NCBI RefSeq assembly: GCF_019720895.1
Contig: NZ_JAHKSH010000001.1
Span: 434,001-498,000, forward strand
From: Microbacterium salitolerans
GTDB lineage: Bacteria; Actinomycetota; Actinomycetes; Actinomycetales; Microbacteriaceae
DNA: 64,000 bases
Reading direction: 5' to 3'
In this document: positions 1 to 8,496 of the stretch, one piece after another
Layout: each line of letters opens with the position of its first letter
How positions within the stretch are numbered: the first letter of the stretch is position 1
Translations under genes and position numbers: made by a program
Notes under the pieces: generated by a model
What the model was told of the DNA's origin: nothing
Seen by the model: the letters and a program-made list of their open reading frames with translations, nothing else
Databases searched by the model: none

Positions 1-981
1 CTGCTCGGTGGCGAAGCCGTACTCGCCGAGCAGCGAATCCGCGATGCCCTCGCGGTCGAGCGCGATGTTGATCGCCTGGCGTACGCGCACGTCCTCGAGC
101 GGCGAGCCGAGCTCGCCGTCGCGGTCGAGCAGGCTCAGTCCGTACGCGATCGTCGGGGCATACAGCACGTCGACGCCCGCGTCGGCGGCCGTCTGGGCGG
201 TCGCGAGGTCGCCGACCGCGTAGTCGATCTCGCCCGCCTGCAGGGCGTTGAGCCGCTGCTCGGGGTTGTCCATCACCTGGATGACGATCGCGTCCCAGTG
301 CTGGCTCTCCGGATCCCAGTAGTCGTCCCGCGCCTTGTACACGTAGCGCGACCCTGCGACGGTCTCGGCGGCGTCGAGCGTGTACGGACCCGCGCCGACC
401 GTCTGCGTCGCGAGCGAGGCGGGATCCTCCGCGATCGCCTCGGGCGAGACCATCATCCCCGCGACCCACGTCTGCGTGAGCGACTGCGCGGCGAGCGGAT
501 GCGGCGTCTCCCACGTGATCCGCACCGTGAGGTCGTCGACCTTCTCGTAGACGCCGCCGTTCACGAGCGTCGCGACGTTGCTCTTGCCCTCGTCGAGGTG
601 CTCGAGGTTCGCGATGACGGCGTCCGCGTCGAGCTTCGCGCCGTCCGAGAACGTCACGCCCTCGCGCACCGTCAGCTCGAAGACCCGGTTCTCGTCGTCG
701 ACGAAGCCCCACTCGGTCGCGAGGCCCGGCTCGAGGGATCCGTCCGGCGCGACCCGGATCAGCGCGTCGTACGACGGCTGCGCGAACGGGCTCGTGGACT
801 GCTCCATGTTCGCGGGATCGAGGCTCGACGGCGGCGCCGCGAGGCCGACCGTGAGGGTGCCGCCGCCGTCACCGTCGCCGCTGCCCTCTGCCGCGGACGA
901 TGCGCAGCCGGATGCGGCGAGACCGATGATGGCGGCGGCGGCCGTGAGCGCGACCACTCTGCGCGTGCGGATAACGGACAT
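1..981 (-). CDS. ABC transporter substrate-binding lipoprotein, family 5 (3' end beyond window)
   Basis: The first 327 codons are present and the gene continues past the left edge. It starts at the ATG at 981, preceded by a strong AGGAGG on the minus strand. A basic N-terminus and hydrophobic stretch end in the lipobox LAASGC, so Cys26 should be lipidated and the protein tethered outside the membrane. The mature part reads as SBP_bac_5: a 'GGTLTVGLAAPPSSLDP' opening, then 'TLTVREGVTFSDGAKLDADAV'-like text split over residues 95-120, and 'VRQAINIALDRE' near residue 310. The family binds peptides, nickel or oligosaccharides for Opp/Dpp-type importers. The partner permeases would lie to the left, outside the window. 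Substrate cannot be told. Family assignment is secure. Confidence 0.88.
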   Translation of the reverse strand, partial: MSVIRTRRVVALTAAAAIIGLAASGCASSAAEGSGDGDGGGTLTVGLAAPPSSLDPANMEQSTSPFAQPSYDALIRVAPDGSLEPGLATEWGFVDDENRVFELTVREGVTFSDGAKLDADAVIANLEHLDEGKSNVATLVNGGVYEKVDDLTVRITWETPHPLAAQSLTQTWVAGMMVSPEAIAEDPASLATQTVGAGPYTLDAAETVAGSRYVYKARDDYWDPESQHWDAIVIQVMDNPEQRLNALQAGEIDYAVGDLATAQTAADAGVDVLYAPTIAYGLSLLDRDGELGSPLEDVRVRQAINIALDREGIADSLLGEYGFATEQ

Positions 982-1073
982 GAGACCTCCTCGTCTGACC
1001 GCCGGCGACGTCGCCGGCGGGTCCTGGATGAGTGGGAGTCAAACAGCCGGGTGTTTCTGCGCAAAGCGTTTTA

Positions 1074-1089
1074 TGTGAAGTGTTTTACA
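1074..1089. promoter_or_regulatory. Imperfect palindrome upstream of the lipoprotein gene
   Basis: GTGAA-GTGT-TTTAC with a flanking T/A pair forms an imperfect inverted repeat about 95 bases upstream of the lipoprotein start, in an AT-rich patch unusual for this genome. It resembles the operators of RpiR- or LacI-type regulators, and an rpiR-like gene lies close by. The regulatory role is inferred only. Confidence 0.3.
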
Positions 1090-1116
1090 CAGTCCCGCAC
1101 CGCTCTGATTGCGCCG

Positions 1117-1250
1117 TGAACCGTCTTCGGTCTGATGTCGTCTCCTTCCGATTCGGGAAGGAAGACGTTGATCATGCCGAAGAAGATCCCGGAGGAGACC
1201 AAGCAAGGGGCACTCCGGCTCGTGCTGGATCACCTTGACGAGCACCCAAC
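1117..1250 (+). pseudogene. Remnant of an IS3-family transposase orfA (left end plus about 25 codons)
   Basis: A sequence beginning TGAACCG, as in the terminal repeats of many IS3-family elements, is followed at 1174 by an ATG whose product starts MPKKIPEETKQGALRLVLDH. This is the usual N-terminus of IS3/IS911-type OrfA proteins, just before the helix-turn-helix. Similarity stops after roughly 25 residues (about 1250), where the reading frame runs into unrelated proline- and arginine-rich text and then the rpiR gene. No orfB and no right end are visible. With the palindrome at 1074-1089 this accounts for the 353-base gap between the two flanking genes. It looks like a one-ended deletion scar of an insertion sequence. 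Confidence 0.6.
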
Positions 1251-1334
1251 CTCACCACCGGCCGTCACGCCCGCCTCGCGCATCGCGTCACCCGCCCGCC
1301 CTTCCCGTTCCCCTCGCCGTGATAAACCCGAGGC

Positions 1335-2252
1335 ATGAAAGCGCGCGTCTCCGATCCGCCCCTGGGGGGAACGATCGATCTGATCCTCGCCCTGCTGCCG
1401 TCGCTCAATCCCGGGGCGCAGCGCGTGGCGCGCATCTGCGTCGAGCGCGCGGAGGACGTCGTCGGGATGACGGGGGCCGACCTCGCGGAGGCCGGCGAGA
1501 CGTCTCCGGCGACGGTGAGTCGCATGAGCAAGGCGCTCGGGTTCCACAGCTTCCAGCACCTCCGCTTCATGCTCGTGCGCGACCTCGCGGCCGCGGGCTC
1601 GCAGGATCCTGTCGCCCGCGCGGAGGGCACGGCGGGGTGGCTGTCCGGGCTGGCCGACAGTGCGGGCAGCATGCTCCAGACGTCGCTCGCGGGCGTCGAC
1701 GCCGACGTCTTCGATGCCGCGGCCGACGCGATCGCCCGCGCGCCGCGGCTGCTCGTCGCCGGGTCGGGGGCCTCCGGCCCCTCGGCGCAGTCCGCCGCGG
1801 TCTCGTTCATCACGAACGGCCGATCCTGCGAGGCGCCGACCGACGGCGTGATGCAGCAGCTGACGGCCAGCGTGCTCGAGCCGGGCGACGTGTGCCTCGT
1901 GGTCAGCTCGTCGGGCGCCAACTCCGTCACCCTCGCCGTCGCGAGCGCCGCCGCTGAGGCGGGGGCGACCGTCGTCGGCGTGACGAGCTTCGCGAAGGCG
2001 CCCCTCGCCGACCGCGTCGACCGCCTGCTCGTCGCGGGGGCGCGGTTCCGCTCCTGGGATCCCGGATCCCTCGGCAGCAGCCTCGCGCAGATCCTCCTGC
2101 TGTCTGCGCTGCAGATGGCCGTCTCCGAGCGCATGAGCGATACGGCGGATCGTGCACGCGATGCCGTGCGCGGTCAGGTGCTCGGCATCGTCGAGGAATC
2201 GGACGACGAGACCGATGCGGCGAGAGTTTCCGACGACACCGTCGGACGTTGA
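1335..2252 (+). CDS. MurR/RpiR-family transcriptional regulator (HTH_6 + SIS)
   Basis: 305 residues. Residues 10-85 hold the RpiR helix-turn-helix, recognisable by 'GADLAEAGETSPATVSRMSK' and the following 'LGFHSFQHLR'. Residues 135-260 form a SIS (sugar isomerase) domain with the phosphosugar-binding 'VAGSGASG' (141-148) and 'SSSGAN' (191-196). RpiR proteins sense phosphorylated sugars and usually control adjacent uptake or catabolism genes. It lies 101 bases upstream of, and codirectional with, the ABC operon beginning at 2354. A TGAAA-N5-TTTCA palindrome lies between them, which suggests local control of that operon. Family certain; ligand unknown. Confidence 0.9.
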   Translation: MKARVSDPPLGGTIDLILALLPSLNPGAQRVARICVERAEDVVGMTGADLAEAGETSPATVSRMSKALGFHSFQHLRFMLVRDLAAAGSQDPVARAEGTAGWLSGLADSAGSMLQTSLAGVDADVFDAAADAIARAPRLLVAGSGASGPSAQSAAVSFITNGRSCEAPTDGVMQQLTASVLEPGDVCLVVSSSGANSVTLAVASAAAEAGATVVGVTSFAKAPLADRVDRLLVAGARFRSWDPGSLGSSLAQILLLSALQMAVSERMSDTADRARDAVRGQVLGIVEESDDETDAARVSDDTVGR

Positions 2253-2265
2253 CGAGCCGTTTGGT

Positions 2266-2280
2266 TGAAATTCACTTTCA
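2266..2280. promoter_or_regulatory. Candidate RpiR operator / promoter of the ABC operon
   Basis: TGAAA-TTCAC-TTTCA is a perfect 5-5-5 inverted repeat. A third half-site (TTTCA) follows at 2307-2311. A -10-like TCTAAT lies at 2286-2291, so the palindrome overlaps the -35 region and could occlude RNA polymerase. RpiR-family operators often have TGAAA/TTTCA half-sites. Assignment to this particular regulator rests on adjacency. Confidence 0.5.
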
Positions 2281-2353
2281 CTGGATCTAATCGCTCCGCA
2301 AGCAACTTTCACGGGAGGGTCCCGACGGTCAGGTTGCCTGCGGAAAGCGACTC

Positions 2354-3484
2354 ATGGGCACCATCCAGCTCACCGGTATCGGTCGCACATTCTCGAAGAC
2401 CGCTGCCGTCAGCGACATCGACCTGACGATCGACGACGGCGACTTCGTCGTCCTGCTCGGCCCCTCCGGCTGCGGCAAGACGACGCTGCTGCGGATGATC
2501 GCCGGCCTGCTCGAGCCGACCAGCGGCCGGATCCGCCTCGACGACGTCGACATCACCGAGCAGCCGTCGAAGAAGCGCGACCTCGCGATGGTCTTCCAGA
2601 GCTACGCGCTCTACCCCCACCTCACGGTGCGGAAGAACCTCGCCTTCCCGCTGCGCGTGCAGCGCCGCACGAAGGCGGAGATCGACGAGCGGGTGACCGA
2701 GGTCGCCGACATGCTCGAGATCGGCCAGCTGCTCGACCGTCGCCCCAAGGAGCTCTCGGGCGGCCAGCGTCAGCGCGTCGCCGTCGGCCGCGCGCTCGTG
2801 CGCGAGCCGAAGGCCTTCCTCATGGACGAGCCGCTGTCCAACCTCGACGCGAAGCTGCGCACGCAGACGCGGCACGAGCTCACCGCGCTGCACCGCAGCC
2901 TCGACGCGACGTTCGTCTACGTGACCCACGATCAGGTCGAGGCGATGACGATGGCCACCAAGATCGTTGTGCTCAACCACGGCCGCATCGAGCAGAGCGG
3001 CACGCCCGAGCAGGTCTACGACCGGCCCGAGTCGGTGTTCGTCGCCGGCTTCCTCGGCAGCCCCGCCATGAACCTCCTCGACGCGCAGGTCATCGAGATC
3101 GACGGCGCCGTCTCCGTGGCCGCCGACGGCGTCGCGGGGGAGCTGTGGACGGGATCCACGCCCGACCTCGACGTGGTCCTCGGCCTGCGCCCCGAGCAGC
3201 TGGTCGTCGGATCCGCGGAGACCGCCGCGGGCGTCACGCTCGTCGGCACCGTCGAGATCGTCGAGAACCTCGGCGGCGAGCAGATCATCACCTGCCGCGT
3301 CGGCGGGCGCCCGGTGCACGTGCGCGCCTCCCGCGAGGTGCACGCCCGAGCGGGCGAGGAGGTCGCGCTGACGGCGCGCCCCGAGCACGTGCACCTCTTC
3401 GACCGGGCCACGGGCCGACGCCTCGAATGGGTCGCAGACGGCGCCTCGGAGAGCTCCGCCCGATCCCGCATGGCCACCGCCTGA
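2354..3484 (+). CDS. Sugar ABC transporter ATP-binding protein (MalK/UgpC/MsiK type)
   Basis: 376 residues with Walker A GPSGCGKTT (36-44), Q-loop FQSYALYPH (81-89), signature LSGGQ (134-138), Walker B FLMDEP (155-160) and an H-loop 'THDQVEAM'. Beyond about residue 235 lies the OB/TOBE regulatory extension typical of carbohydrate (CUT1) ATPases. It energises the permeases encoded at 6548 and 7513 from the cytoplasmic face. It is the first gene of an operon that continues with the binding protein 32 bases later. In actinobacteria one such ATPase often serves several sugar importers, so it may also power the permeases at 36473-38267, which have no ATPase gene beside them. Confidence 0.93.
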   Translation: MGTIQLTGIGRTFSKTAAVSDIDLTIDDGDFVVLLGPSGCGKTTLLRMIAGLLEPTSGRIRLDDVDITEQPSKKRDLAMVFQSYALYPHLTVRKNLAFPLRVQRRTKAEIDERVTEVADMLEIGQLLDRRPKELSGGQRQRVAVGRALVREPKAFLMDEPLSNLDAKLRTQTRHELTALHRSLDATFVYVTHDQVEAMTMATKIVVLNHGRIEQSGTPEQVYDRPESVFVAGFLGSPAMNLLDAQVIEIDGAVSVAADGVAGELWTGSTPDLDVVLGLRPEQLVVGSAETAAGVTLVGTVEIVENLGGEQIITCRVGGRPVHVRASREVHARAGEEVALTARPEHVHLFDRATGRRLEWVADGASESSARSRMATA

Positions 3485-3516
3485 TCTCCCTCACCCCACC
3501 ACACAGGAGCACACCC

Positions 3517-4863
3517 ATGAACATCCGCGCCCGCTCTGCCGGGATCGCCGTCGCCGGCATCCTCGGCGTCACCCTCGCCGGCTGCGCCGGCACCTCCGCC
3601 GATGCCGGTGCCGCCACCGGACAGATCGCCGAGCTCCCCGACGACCAGAAGGTCGAGATCGTCTTCGAGTCGTACAACCTCGCGAACGTCGGCACCTGGG
3701 CGGACTCGATCAACACCCTGCTCGACGAGTTCATGGCCGAGCACCCGAACATCACCGTCGTGGGCCAGCCCAGCTCGTCCGCCGGCACCGCCGCGAGTGT
3801 GCAGCAGCAGCTGCTCGCCGGGGATCCGCCCGACATCGCGCAGCTGACCTTCAACGAGCTCGACTTCGCGGCCACGACGCTGGGCGCGCAGAACCTCACC
3901 GAGCTCGTCGGCGACGAGGGTCTCGCCCAGCAGTTCGGCGGTGAGTACCCGTACCACGAGCGCGCGAAGGTCCTGGCGGACTGGGACGGCTCGACCTACG
4001 GCCTCCCGTACGTGTTCTCCACCCCGATCGTGTGGGTCAACGAGGCCGAGTTCGAGGCCGCGGGCCTCGACCCGGACAGCGCGGATCTGTCGACCTGGGA
4101 GTCCGTGGCCGACGTGGCCGCGCAGATCACCGAGCACACCGGCTCGCCCTCGATGAGCATCTCCTGCCTCATGAACGGCGGCAGCTGGTGCATGCAGGGC
4201 CTGTTCCAGTCGAACGGCGCAGACGTGCTCAGCGACGACCGCACGACGATCGAGTTCGGCTCCGAGGCCGCGATCGACACGGCCCAGACGTTCCGCGACA
4301 TGTACGACCGCGGGCTGCTCACCAACGAGGACGCGACGACGCAGTACGAGTCGTTCGCCCAGGGCGGCGTCGCGATCCACGTCAACACGTCGGCCCTCCA
4401 GGGGGCCTTCATGGCGGGCGCCGAAGCCGGCGGCTGGGAGCTCGACGCTCACGTGCTCCCCGCGTTCGGCGACCAGCCGGTCGTGCCGACGAACTCCGGA
4501 TCCATGCTCGCGATGTTCTCCCAGGATCCCGCCAAGCAGGCGGCCGCGTGGGAGCTCATGCAGTGGATGACGAGCCCGCGCGCCTACGAGGTCATCTCGA
4601 CCGAGATCGGCTACCTGCCGCTGCGCAGCACGATGACCGAGGGCGACGGACCGCTCGCCGCGTGGGTCGAGGAGAACCCGCTCGTGACGCCCAACCTCGA
4701 GCAGCTCGACGCGCTCGAGCCGTGGACGTCGTACCCGGGCGACAGCTACACCCAGGTCGACCAGGTGCTGGCGACCGCGCTCGAGGAGTCGATCTTCTTC
4801 GGCGCCGACCCCGCCGAGCAGCTCACCGGCGCGGCCGAGCGTGCGCAGGGGATGATCGAATGA
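3517..4863 (+). CDS. Extracellular solute-binding lipoprotein, family 1 (UgpB-like)
   Basis: 448 residues from the ATG at 3517, chosen because it follows AGGAG at 3506 and gives a proper signal peptide. The lipobox VTLAGC places the lipidated Cys at residue 23. The mature protein has the SBP_bac_1 layout: 'VEIVFESYNLANVG' opening, 'LLAGDPPDIAQL' near residue 105, 'YGLPYVFSTPIVWVN' near 165-180 and 'WELMQWMTSP' near 350. It captures substrate outside the membrane for the permeases encoded downstream. The next gene overlaps its stop codon by four bases. UgpB-like is my reading from the order of parts and the phosphohydrolase neighbours. A neutral sugar ligand is equally possible. Confidence 0.88.
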   Translation: MNIRARSAGIAVAGILGVTLAGCAGTSADAGAATGQIAELPDDQKVEIVFESYNLANVGTWADSINTLLDEFMAEHPNITVVGQPSSSAGTAASVQQQLLAGDPPDIAQLTFNELDFAATTLGAQNLTELVGDEGLAQQFGGEYPYHERAKVLADWDGSTYGLPYVFSTPIVWVNEAEFEAAGLDPDSADLSTWESVADVAAQITEHTGSPSMSISCLMNGGSWCMQGLFQSNGADVLSDDRTTIEFGSEAAIDTAQTFRDMYDRGLLTNEDATTQYESFAQGGVAIHVNTSALQGAFMAGAEAGGWELDAHVLPAFGDQPVVPTNSGSMLAMFSQDPAKQAAAWELMQWMTSPRAYEVISTEIGYLPLRSTMTEGDGPLAAWVEENPLVTPNLEQLDALEPWTSYPGDSYTQVDQVLATALEESIFFGADPAEQLTGAAERAQGMIE

Positions 4864-5615
4864 GCGTCGACCTGACCAGCGCGCCCGAGCGGCGCCACGT
4901 CGTCCCCGGCGTCTACAACCTGCGCGACACGGGCGGGTACCGCGCCGGCGAGCGCACCTCGCGGTGGGGGAGGCTCTTCCGCTCGGACGCGCTGCACCGC
5001 CTCGACGCGCAGGGACGAGACCTGCTCGAGTCGCTCCGGATCCGCCACGTCGTCGACCTGCGCGGAGCCACCGAGCGCACGCAGTCGCCCAGCGCCGTCG
5101 ACGGGCTCGCGCTCCAGGTGCGACACCTGCCGATCTTCGACGACGCGGCGCCCGATGCGCAGGCGATGACCCGCTCCGGGCTCGCCCCCGTGTACGACCA
5201 CATCGTGGATGACCGCGGGCCGCAGCTGGTGGCGGCGATCCGCGTGATCGCGGAGGCCGCCGACGACGAGGCCGTGCTCGTGCACTGCACCGCCGGCAAG
5301 GACCGCACGGGGCTCGTCGTCGGGTTGGCGCTCGCCGCGGCGGGCGTCGAGCGAGACGAGGTCGTCGCCGACTACGCCGCGACCGCCGAGAACCTGCGCG
5401 GCGAGTGGACGAACGCGATCCTCGAGCGCGTCGTCGCGGGCGGCGTCGAGCTGACCCCGGACCTGATCGAGCTCGTCTCCCAGAGCCCTGCCCCGGTCAT
5501 GGAGACGCTCCTGGCGCGCATCGACCGCGAGCACGGAACCGCCTCCGGCTACCTGCGCGCGCACGGCCTCACGACGGCCGAGCTCGACCGCCTCACCGAC
5601 ACCCTTACCGCCTGA
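4860..5615 (+). CDS. Tyrosine-protein phosphatase (Y_phosphatase3 / PTP-like)
   Basis: 251 residues. The start ATG overlaps the preceding stop (ATGA), implying translational coupling. The N-terminal part carries 'NLRDTGGYRAG' (20-30) and 'LFRSDALH' (39-46), and the catalytic CX5R loop is HCTAGKDRTG (142-151) with Cys143 and Arg149. These are hallmarks of the actinobacterial Tyr/Ser phosphatases and phosphoinositide-phosphatase relatives. No signal peptide, so cytoplasmic. Placed between a binding protein and a phosphoesterase inside a transporter operon, it more likely dephosphorylates an imported small molecule or its product than a protein. That is inference. Family call is firm. Confidence 0.9.
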   Translation: MSVDLTSAPERRHVVPGVYNLRDTGGYRAGERTSRWGRLFRSDALHRLDAQGRDLLESLRIRHVVDLRGATERTQSPSAVDGLALQVRHLPIFDDAAPDAQAMTRSGLAPVYDHIVDDRGPQLVAAIRVIAEAADDEAVLVHCTAGKDRTGLVVGLALAAAGVERDEVVADYAATAENLRGEWTNAILERVVAGGVELTPDLIELVSQSPAPVMETLLARIDREHGTASGYLRAHGLTTAELDRLTDTLTA

Positions 5616-5633
5616 TCCTCGAAGGAGCACACC

Positions 5634-6539
5634 ATGAACGACATCGCCGGACAGTACCCCGACCCCGACCACTTCATCCTGCACATCTCCGACACCCACT
5701 TCGTGGGCGGCCGCGAGCTGCTGCACGAGCGGATCGACTCCGACAAGAACCTCATCGAGCTGTTCGACGGCTACCGCAAGGCCAACGCCCGCCCCGAGGC
5801 GATCGTGTTCACGGGCGACCTGGCCGACACGGGCGACGCCGACGCCTACGAGCGCCTGCGTGCCATCGTCGAGCCCGCCGCCGCGGAGCTGGGCGCGCAG
5901 GTCATCTGGGTCATGGGCAACCACGACGAGCGCGTCGCGTTCCGCAGCGGACTCCTCGACGAGCAGGGCGAGCAGTCGGAGCCCGTCGACCGCGTGTACG
6001 ACATCAACGGCCTGCGCGTCATCTCGCTCGACTCGACCGTTCCCGGTCAGCACCACGGCGAGATCACCGACGCGCAGCTCGAGTGGCTCGCCCGCGAGCT
6101 CGAGGTGCCCGCGCCGGACGGCACGCTCCTCGCGCTGCACCACCCGCCCGTTCCCAGCCCGCTCGGCCTCCTCGGCCTGGTCGAGCTGCGCGACCAGGAG
6201 CGCCTCGCCGCGGTGCTCGAGGGCACCGACGTGCGCGCGATCCTCGGCGGGCACCTGCACTACTCGACGAACACGACCTTCGCGGGGATCCCCGTCTCGG
6301 TCGCCTCGGCGACCTGCTACACGCAGGACCTCGCCGTCGAGTACCCCGCGGCTCGGGGCCAGGACGGCGGCCAGTCGTTCAACCTCGTGCACGTCTACGC
6401 GGACCGCGTGCTGCACTCGACGGTGCCGATCGGGCAGTTCCCGACGGTCTACGAGATGACCCCGGAGATGCTCGAGGCGTTCATGAAGATGACGCCCGAC
6501 GAGCGCCTCGCGGCGGCGAACGCCTCCGTGGGGGAGTAG
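5634..6539 (+). CDS. Metallophosphoesterase (CpdA / glycerophosphodiesterase-like)
   Basis: 301 residues. All signature blocks of the calcineurin-like fold are present: ISDTH (18-22), GDLAD (61-65), GNHDE (95-99), LHHPP around His170 and GGHLH (205-209). These ligate two metal ions, and the class hydrolyses phosphomonoesters or diesters, for example cAMP (CpdA) or glycerophosphodiesters (GpdQ). There is no export signal. An AAGGAG precedes the ATG. Its position between transporter genes suggests it acts on the imported substrate. A glycerophosphodiester would fit the Ugp-like importer, but the sequence does not prove it. Confidence 0.9.
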   Translation: MNDIAGQYPDPDHFILHISDTHFVGGRELLHERIDSDKNLIELFDGYRKANARPEAIVFTGDLADTGDADAYERLRAIVEPAAAELGAQVIWVMGNHDERVAFRSGLLDEQGEQSEPVDRVYDINGLRVISLDSTVPGQHHGEITDAQLEWLARELEVPAPDGTLLALHHPPVPSPLGLLGLVELRDQERLAAVLEGTDVRAILGGHLHYSTNTTFAGIPVSVASATCYTQDLAVEYPAARGQDGGQSFNLVHVYADRVLHSTVPIGQFPTVYEMTPEMLEAFMKMTPDERLAAANASVGE

Positions 6540-6547
6540 CACCCGCG

Positions 6548-7504
6548 ATGTTCGTCACCATCGACGCCCCCTCGGCGCCCGCCGCCGAGGGGGCCGAGGC
6601 CGAGGCGCCCGCCCCGCGGCGCCGCATCCGGCCGCAGTCCCTCCTCCCGTACCTCTACGTCCTCCCGGGTGCGGCGTTCCTGATCCTGTGGACGTACAGC
6701 CCGCTCGTGCAGACCTTCGGCCTGTCGTTCTACGACTGGAACCTGCTGCCGACGAGCCCCCGCGAGTTCGTCGGATTCGACAACTACGCAGAGGTCGCGG
6801 CGCTGCCCGAGCTGCGCACCGCCCTCGTCAACACGGTCGTCTACATCGGCGCGTTCCTCGTGTTCTCGCTGGTGCTCCCGATCGTGATCGCGATCGTCTC
6901 CCGTCAGGTGCGGGGCAGGGCGCGCACGTTCTACCAGGCGCTCATCTTCGTGCCGTTCCTCATCACGCCCGTCGCGACGAGCGCCGTCTGGCGGTGGCTG
7001 TTCGCCGAGAACGGCGCGATCGCCACCGTGCTCGCCCACGCGGGCATCGACATGCCGAACGTCTTCCGCGACCCCGACATCGCCATCTGGGCGATCATCG
7101 TCATCGTCGGCTGGCAGATGCTCGGATTCGGCGTGCTCGTCGTCGCGGCCGGCTTCGCGGGCATCAGTCCCGAGTACGGCCAGGCCGCATCGCTCGACGG
7201 CGCCGGCGGCACGCGGATCCTGCGCACCATCACCCTGCCGCTGCTGTCGCCGACGATCGTCTTCGTCGCGCTCATGACGATCCTGCTGGCCGCGCAGTGG
7301 ACCTACCCGATCATCGACCTGCTCACCCAGGGCGGTCCGGCGAACTCGACGACGAACATCTACTACCTGCTCTACCAGTTCGGCTTCCAGAACTTCGACG
7401 CCGGGCTCTCGGCCGCCGCGGGCGTGGTCTTCTTCCTCGCATTCGGCGCGATCGCGTTCATCTTCCTCGAGCTGCAGGAGCGGCTCAGCTTCTACGACAA
7501 CTAG
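6548..7504 (+). CDS. ABC transporter permease (UgpA/MalF type)
   Basis: 318 residues. A charged, alanine-rich cytoplasmic N-terminus of about 37 residues precedes six predicted membrane helices, the first being 'YLYVLPGAAFLILWTY'. The EAA loop that docks the ATPase reads 'EYGQAASLDGAGGTRILRTI' around residues 207-226. This is the BPD_transp_1 subunit of a CUT1 importer. It starts eight bases after the phosphoesterase stop and is followed nine bases later by the partner permease, so the two are cotranscribed. Confidence 0.92.
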   Translation: MFVTIDAPSAPAAEGAEAEAPAPRRRIRPQSLLPYLYVLPGAAFLILWTYSPLVQTFGLSFYDWNLLPTSPREFVGFDNYAEVAALPELRTALVNTVVYIGAFLVFSLVLPIVIAIVSRQVRGRARTFYQALIFVPFLITPVATSAVWRWLFAENGAIATVLAHAGIDMPNVFRDPDIAIWAIIVIVGWQMLGFGVLVVAAGFAGISPEYGQAASLDGAGGTRILRTITLPLLSPTIVFVALMTILLAAQWTYPIIDLLTQGGPANSTTNIYYLLYQFGFQNFDAGLSAAAGVVFFLAFGAIAFIFLELQERLSFYDN

Positions 7505-7512
7505 GGATCCTC

Positions 7513-8421
7513 ATGACCTTCGTCACCGTCCCCGCGCCGGCCGACTCCGACGTCGCCGCGGCCCCGAGCGCCCCGGCGAAGCGCGGCGCCGGCGCGGACG
7601 ACGCCGTCGCCTCGCGCAGCAGGATCCGGAGCGTCGTCGGCCACGCCGTGCTCGTCGTCCTCGCGCTGTTCAGCATCTTCCCCGTGTACTGGATGTTCGC
7701 GACGGCGCTGCGCGCGCCCGAGAACGCCCTCGATCAGACGCTGCTGCCGTGGCCGCTGAGCTTCGAGAACTTCCGCTACGTGTGGGACGCGATCCCGATC
7801 GGATCCATGCTGGTCAACACGCTCGCGATGGCGCTCATCCTGTCGGTCGTGCAGCTGTCCATCGCCGTGCTCGCCGCCTACGGCTTCGCGATGTGGGACT
7901 TCGTGGGGCGCAAGCTCCTCATGTTCCTGTTCATCGGATCCTGGCTGGTGCCGTTCCAGGTGACGATGATCCCGAACTACGTGCTCGTCTCCGAGCTGGG
8001 ACTGCTGGGCACCATCGGCGGCGTCGTCATCCCGCAGCTGACCGGCGCGTTCGCCGTGCTGCTGATGGTGCAGCACATGCGGGCGTTCCCGCGCGAGCTG
8101 CTCGACGCGGCGCACCTCGACGGGCGCTCGAGCTGGGCGACGCTGTGGACGGTCGTCGTGCCGAACATGAAGCCCGCGCTCGCCGCACTCGGCATCATGT
8201 CGTTCATCTCCGCGTGGAACGAGTACCTCTGGCCGACGCTCATCATGCGCCAGGGAGATGCGCTCATCCAGGTCGGCGTGCGCGGGTTCCTGTCTGCGGA
8301 GGGCAACAACTGGGGCGCCACCATGGCGGCCGCCGGCATCGCCTGCGTGCCCGTGCTGCTCGTCTACATCTTCCTGCAGCGCTACGTCGTCGACGCCTTC
8401 GTGCGGTCGGGGCTCAAGTAG
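7513..8421 (+). CDS. ABC transporter permease (UgpE/MalG type)
   Basis: 302 residues with a disordered first 40 residues and six membrane helices. The EAA loop is 'ELLDAAHLDGRSSWATLWTV', followed by 'PNMKPALAALGIMSFISAWN', typical of MalG/UgpE. It should pair with the permease encoded at 6548 and the ATPase encoded at 2354. It is the last gene of the operon: a short hairpin begins at its stop codon. Confidence 0.92.
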   Translation: MTFVTVPAPADSDVAAAPSAPAKRGAGADDAVASRSRIRSVVGHAVLVVLALFSIFPVYWMFATALRAPENALDQTLLPWPLSFENFRYVWDAIPIGSMLVNTLAMALILSVVQLSIAVLAAYGFAMWDFVGRKLLMFLFIGSWLVPFQVTMIPNYVLVSELGLLGTIGGVVIPQLTGAFAVLLMVQHMRAFPRELLDAAHLDGRSSWATLWTVVVPNMKPALAALGIMSFISAWNEYLWPTLIMRQGDALIQVGVRGFLSAEGNNWGATMAAAGIACVPVLLVYIFLQRYVVDAFVRSGLK

Positions 8422-8449
8422 GACGAAGGGCCACACGGATCCGTCGTCC
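8421..8449 (+). terminator. Hairpin at the end of the ABC/phosphoesterase operon
   Basis: GGACGA (8421-8426) pairs with TCGTCC (8444-8449), and a CGGATCCG self-complementary element sits inside. There is no U-tract, as is common for GC-rich actinobacterial terminators. Confidence 0.45.
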
Positions 8450-8496
8450 CCAGGTCGCGCGTGGGACCGTAGAACCTCACGACGAAGGGATCCGCT

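Noticed and set aside
298-1119. Plus-strand frames over the first kilobase
   Set aside because: They are complements of the minus-strand lipoprotein gene, which has a lipobox and SBP_bac_5 motifs.
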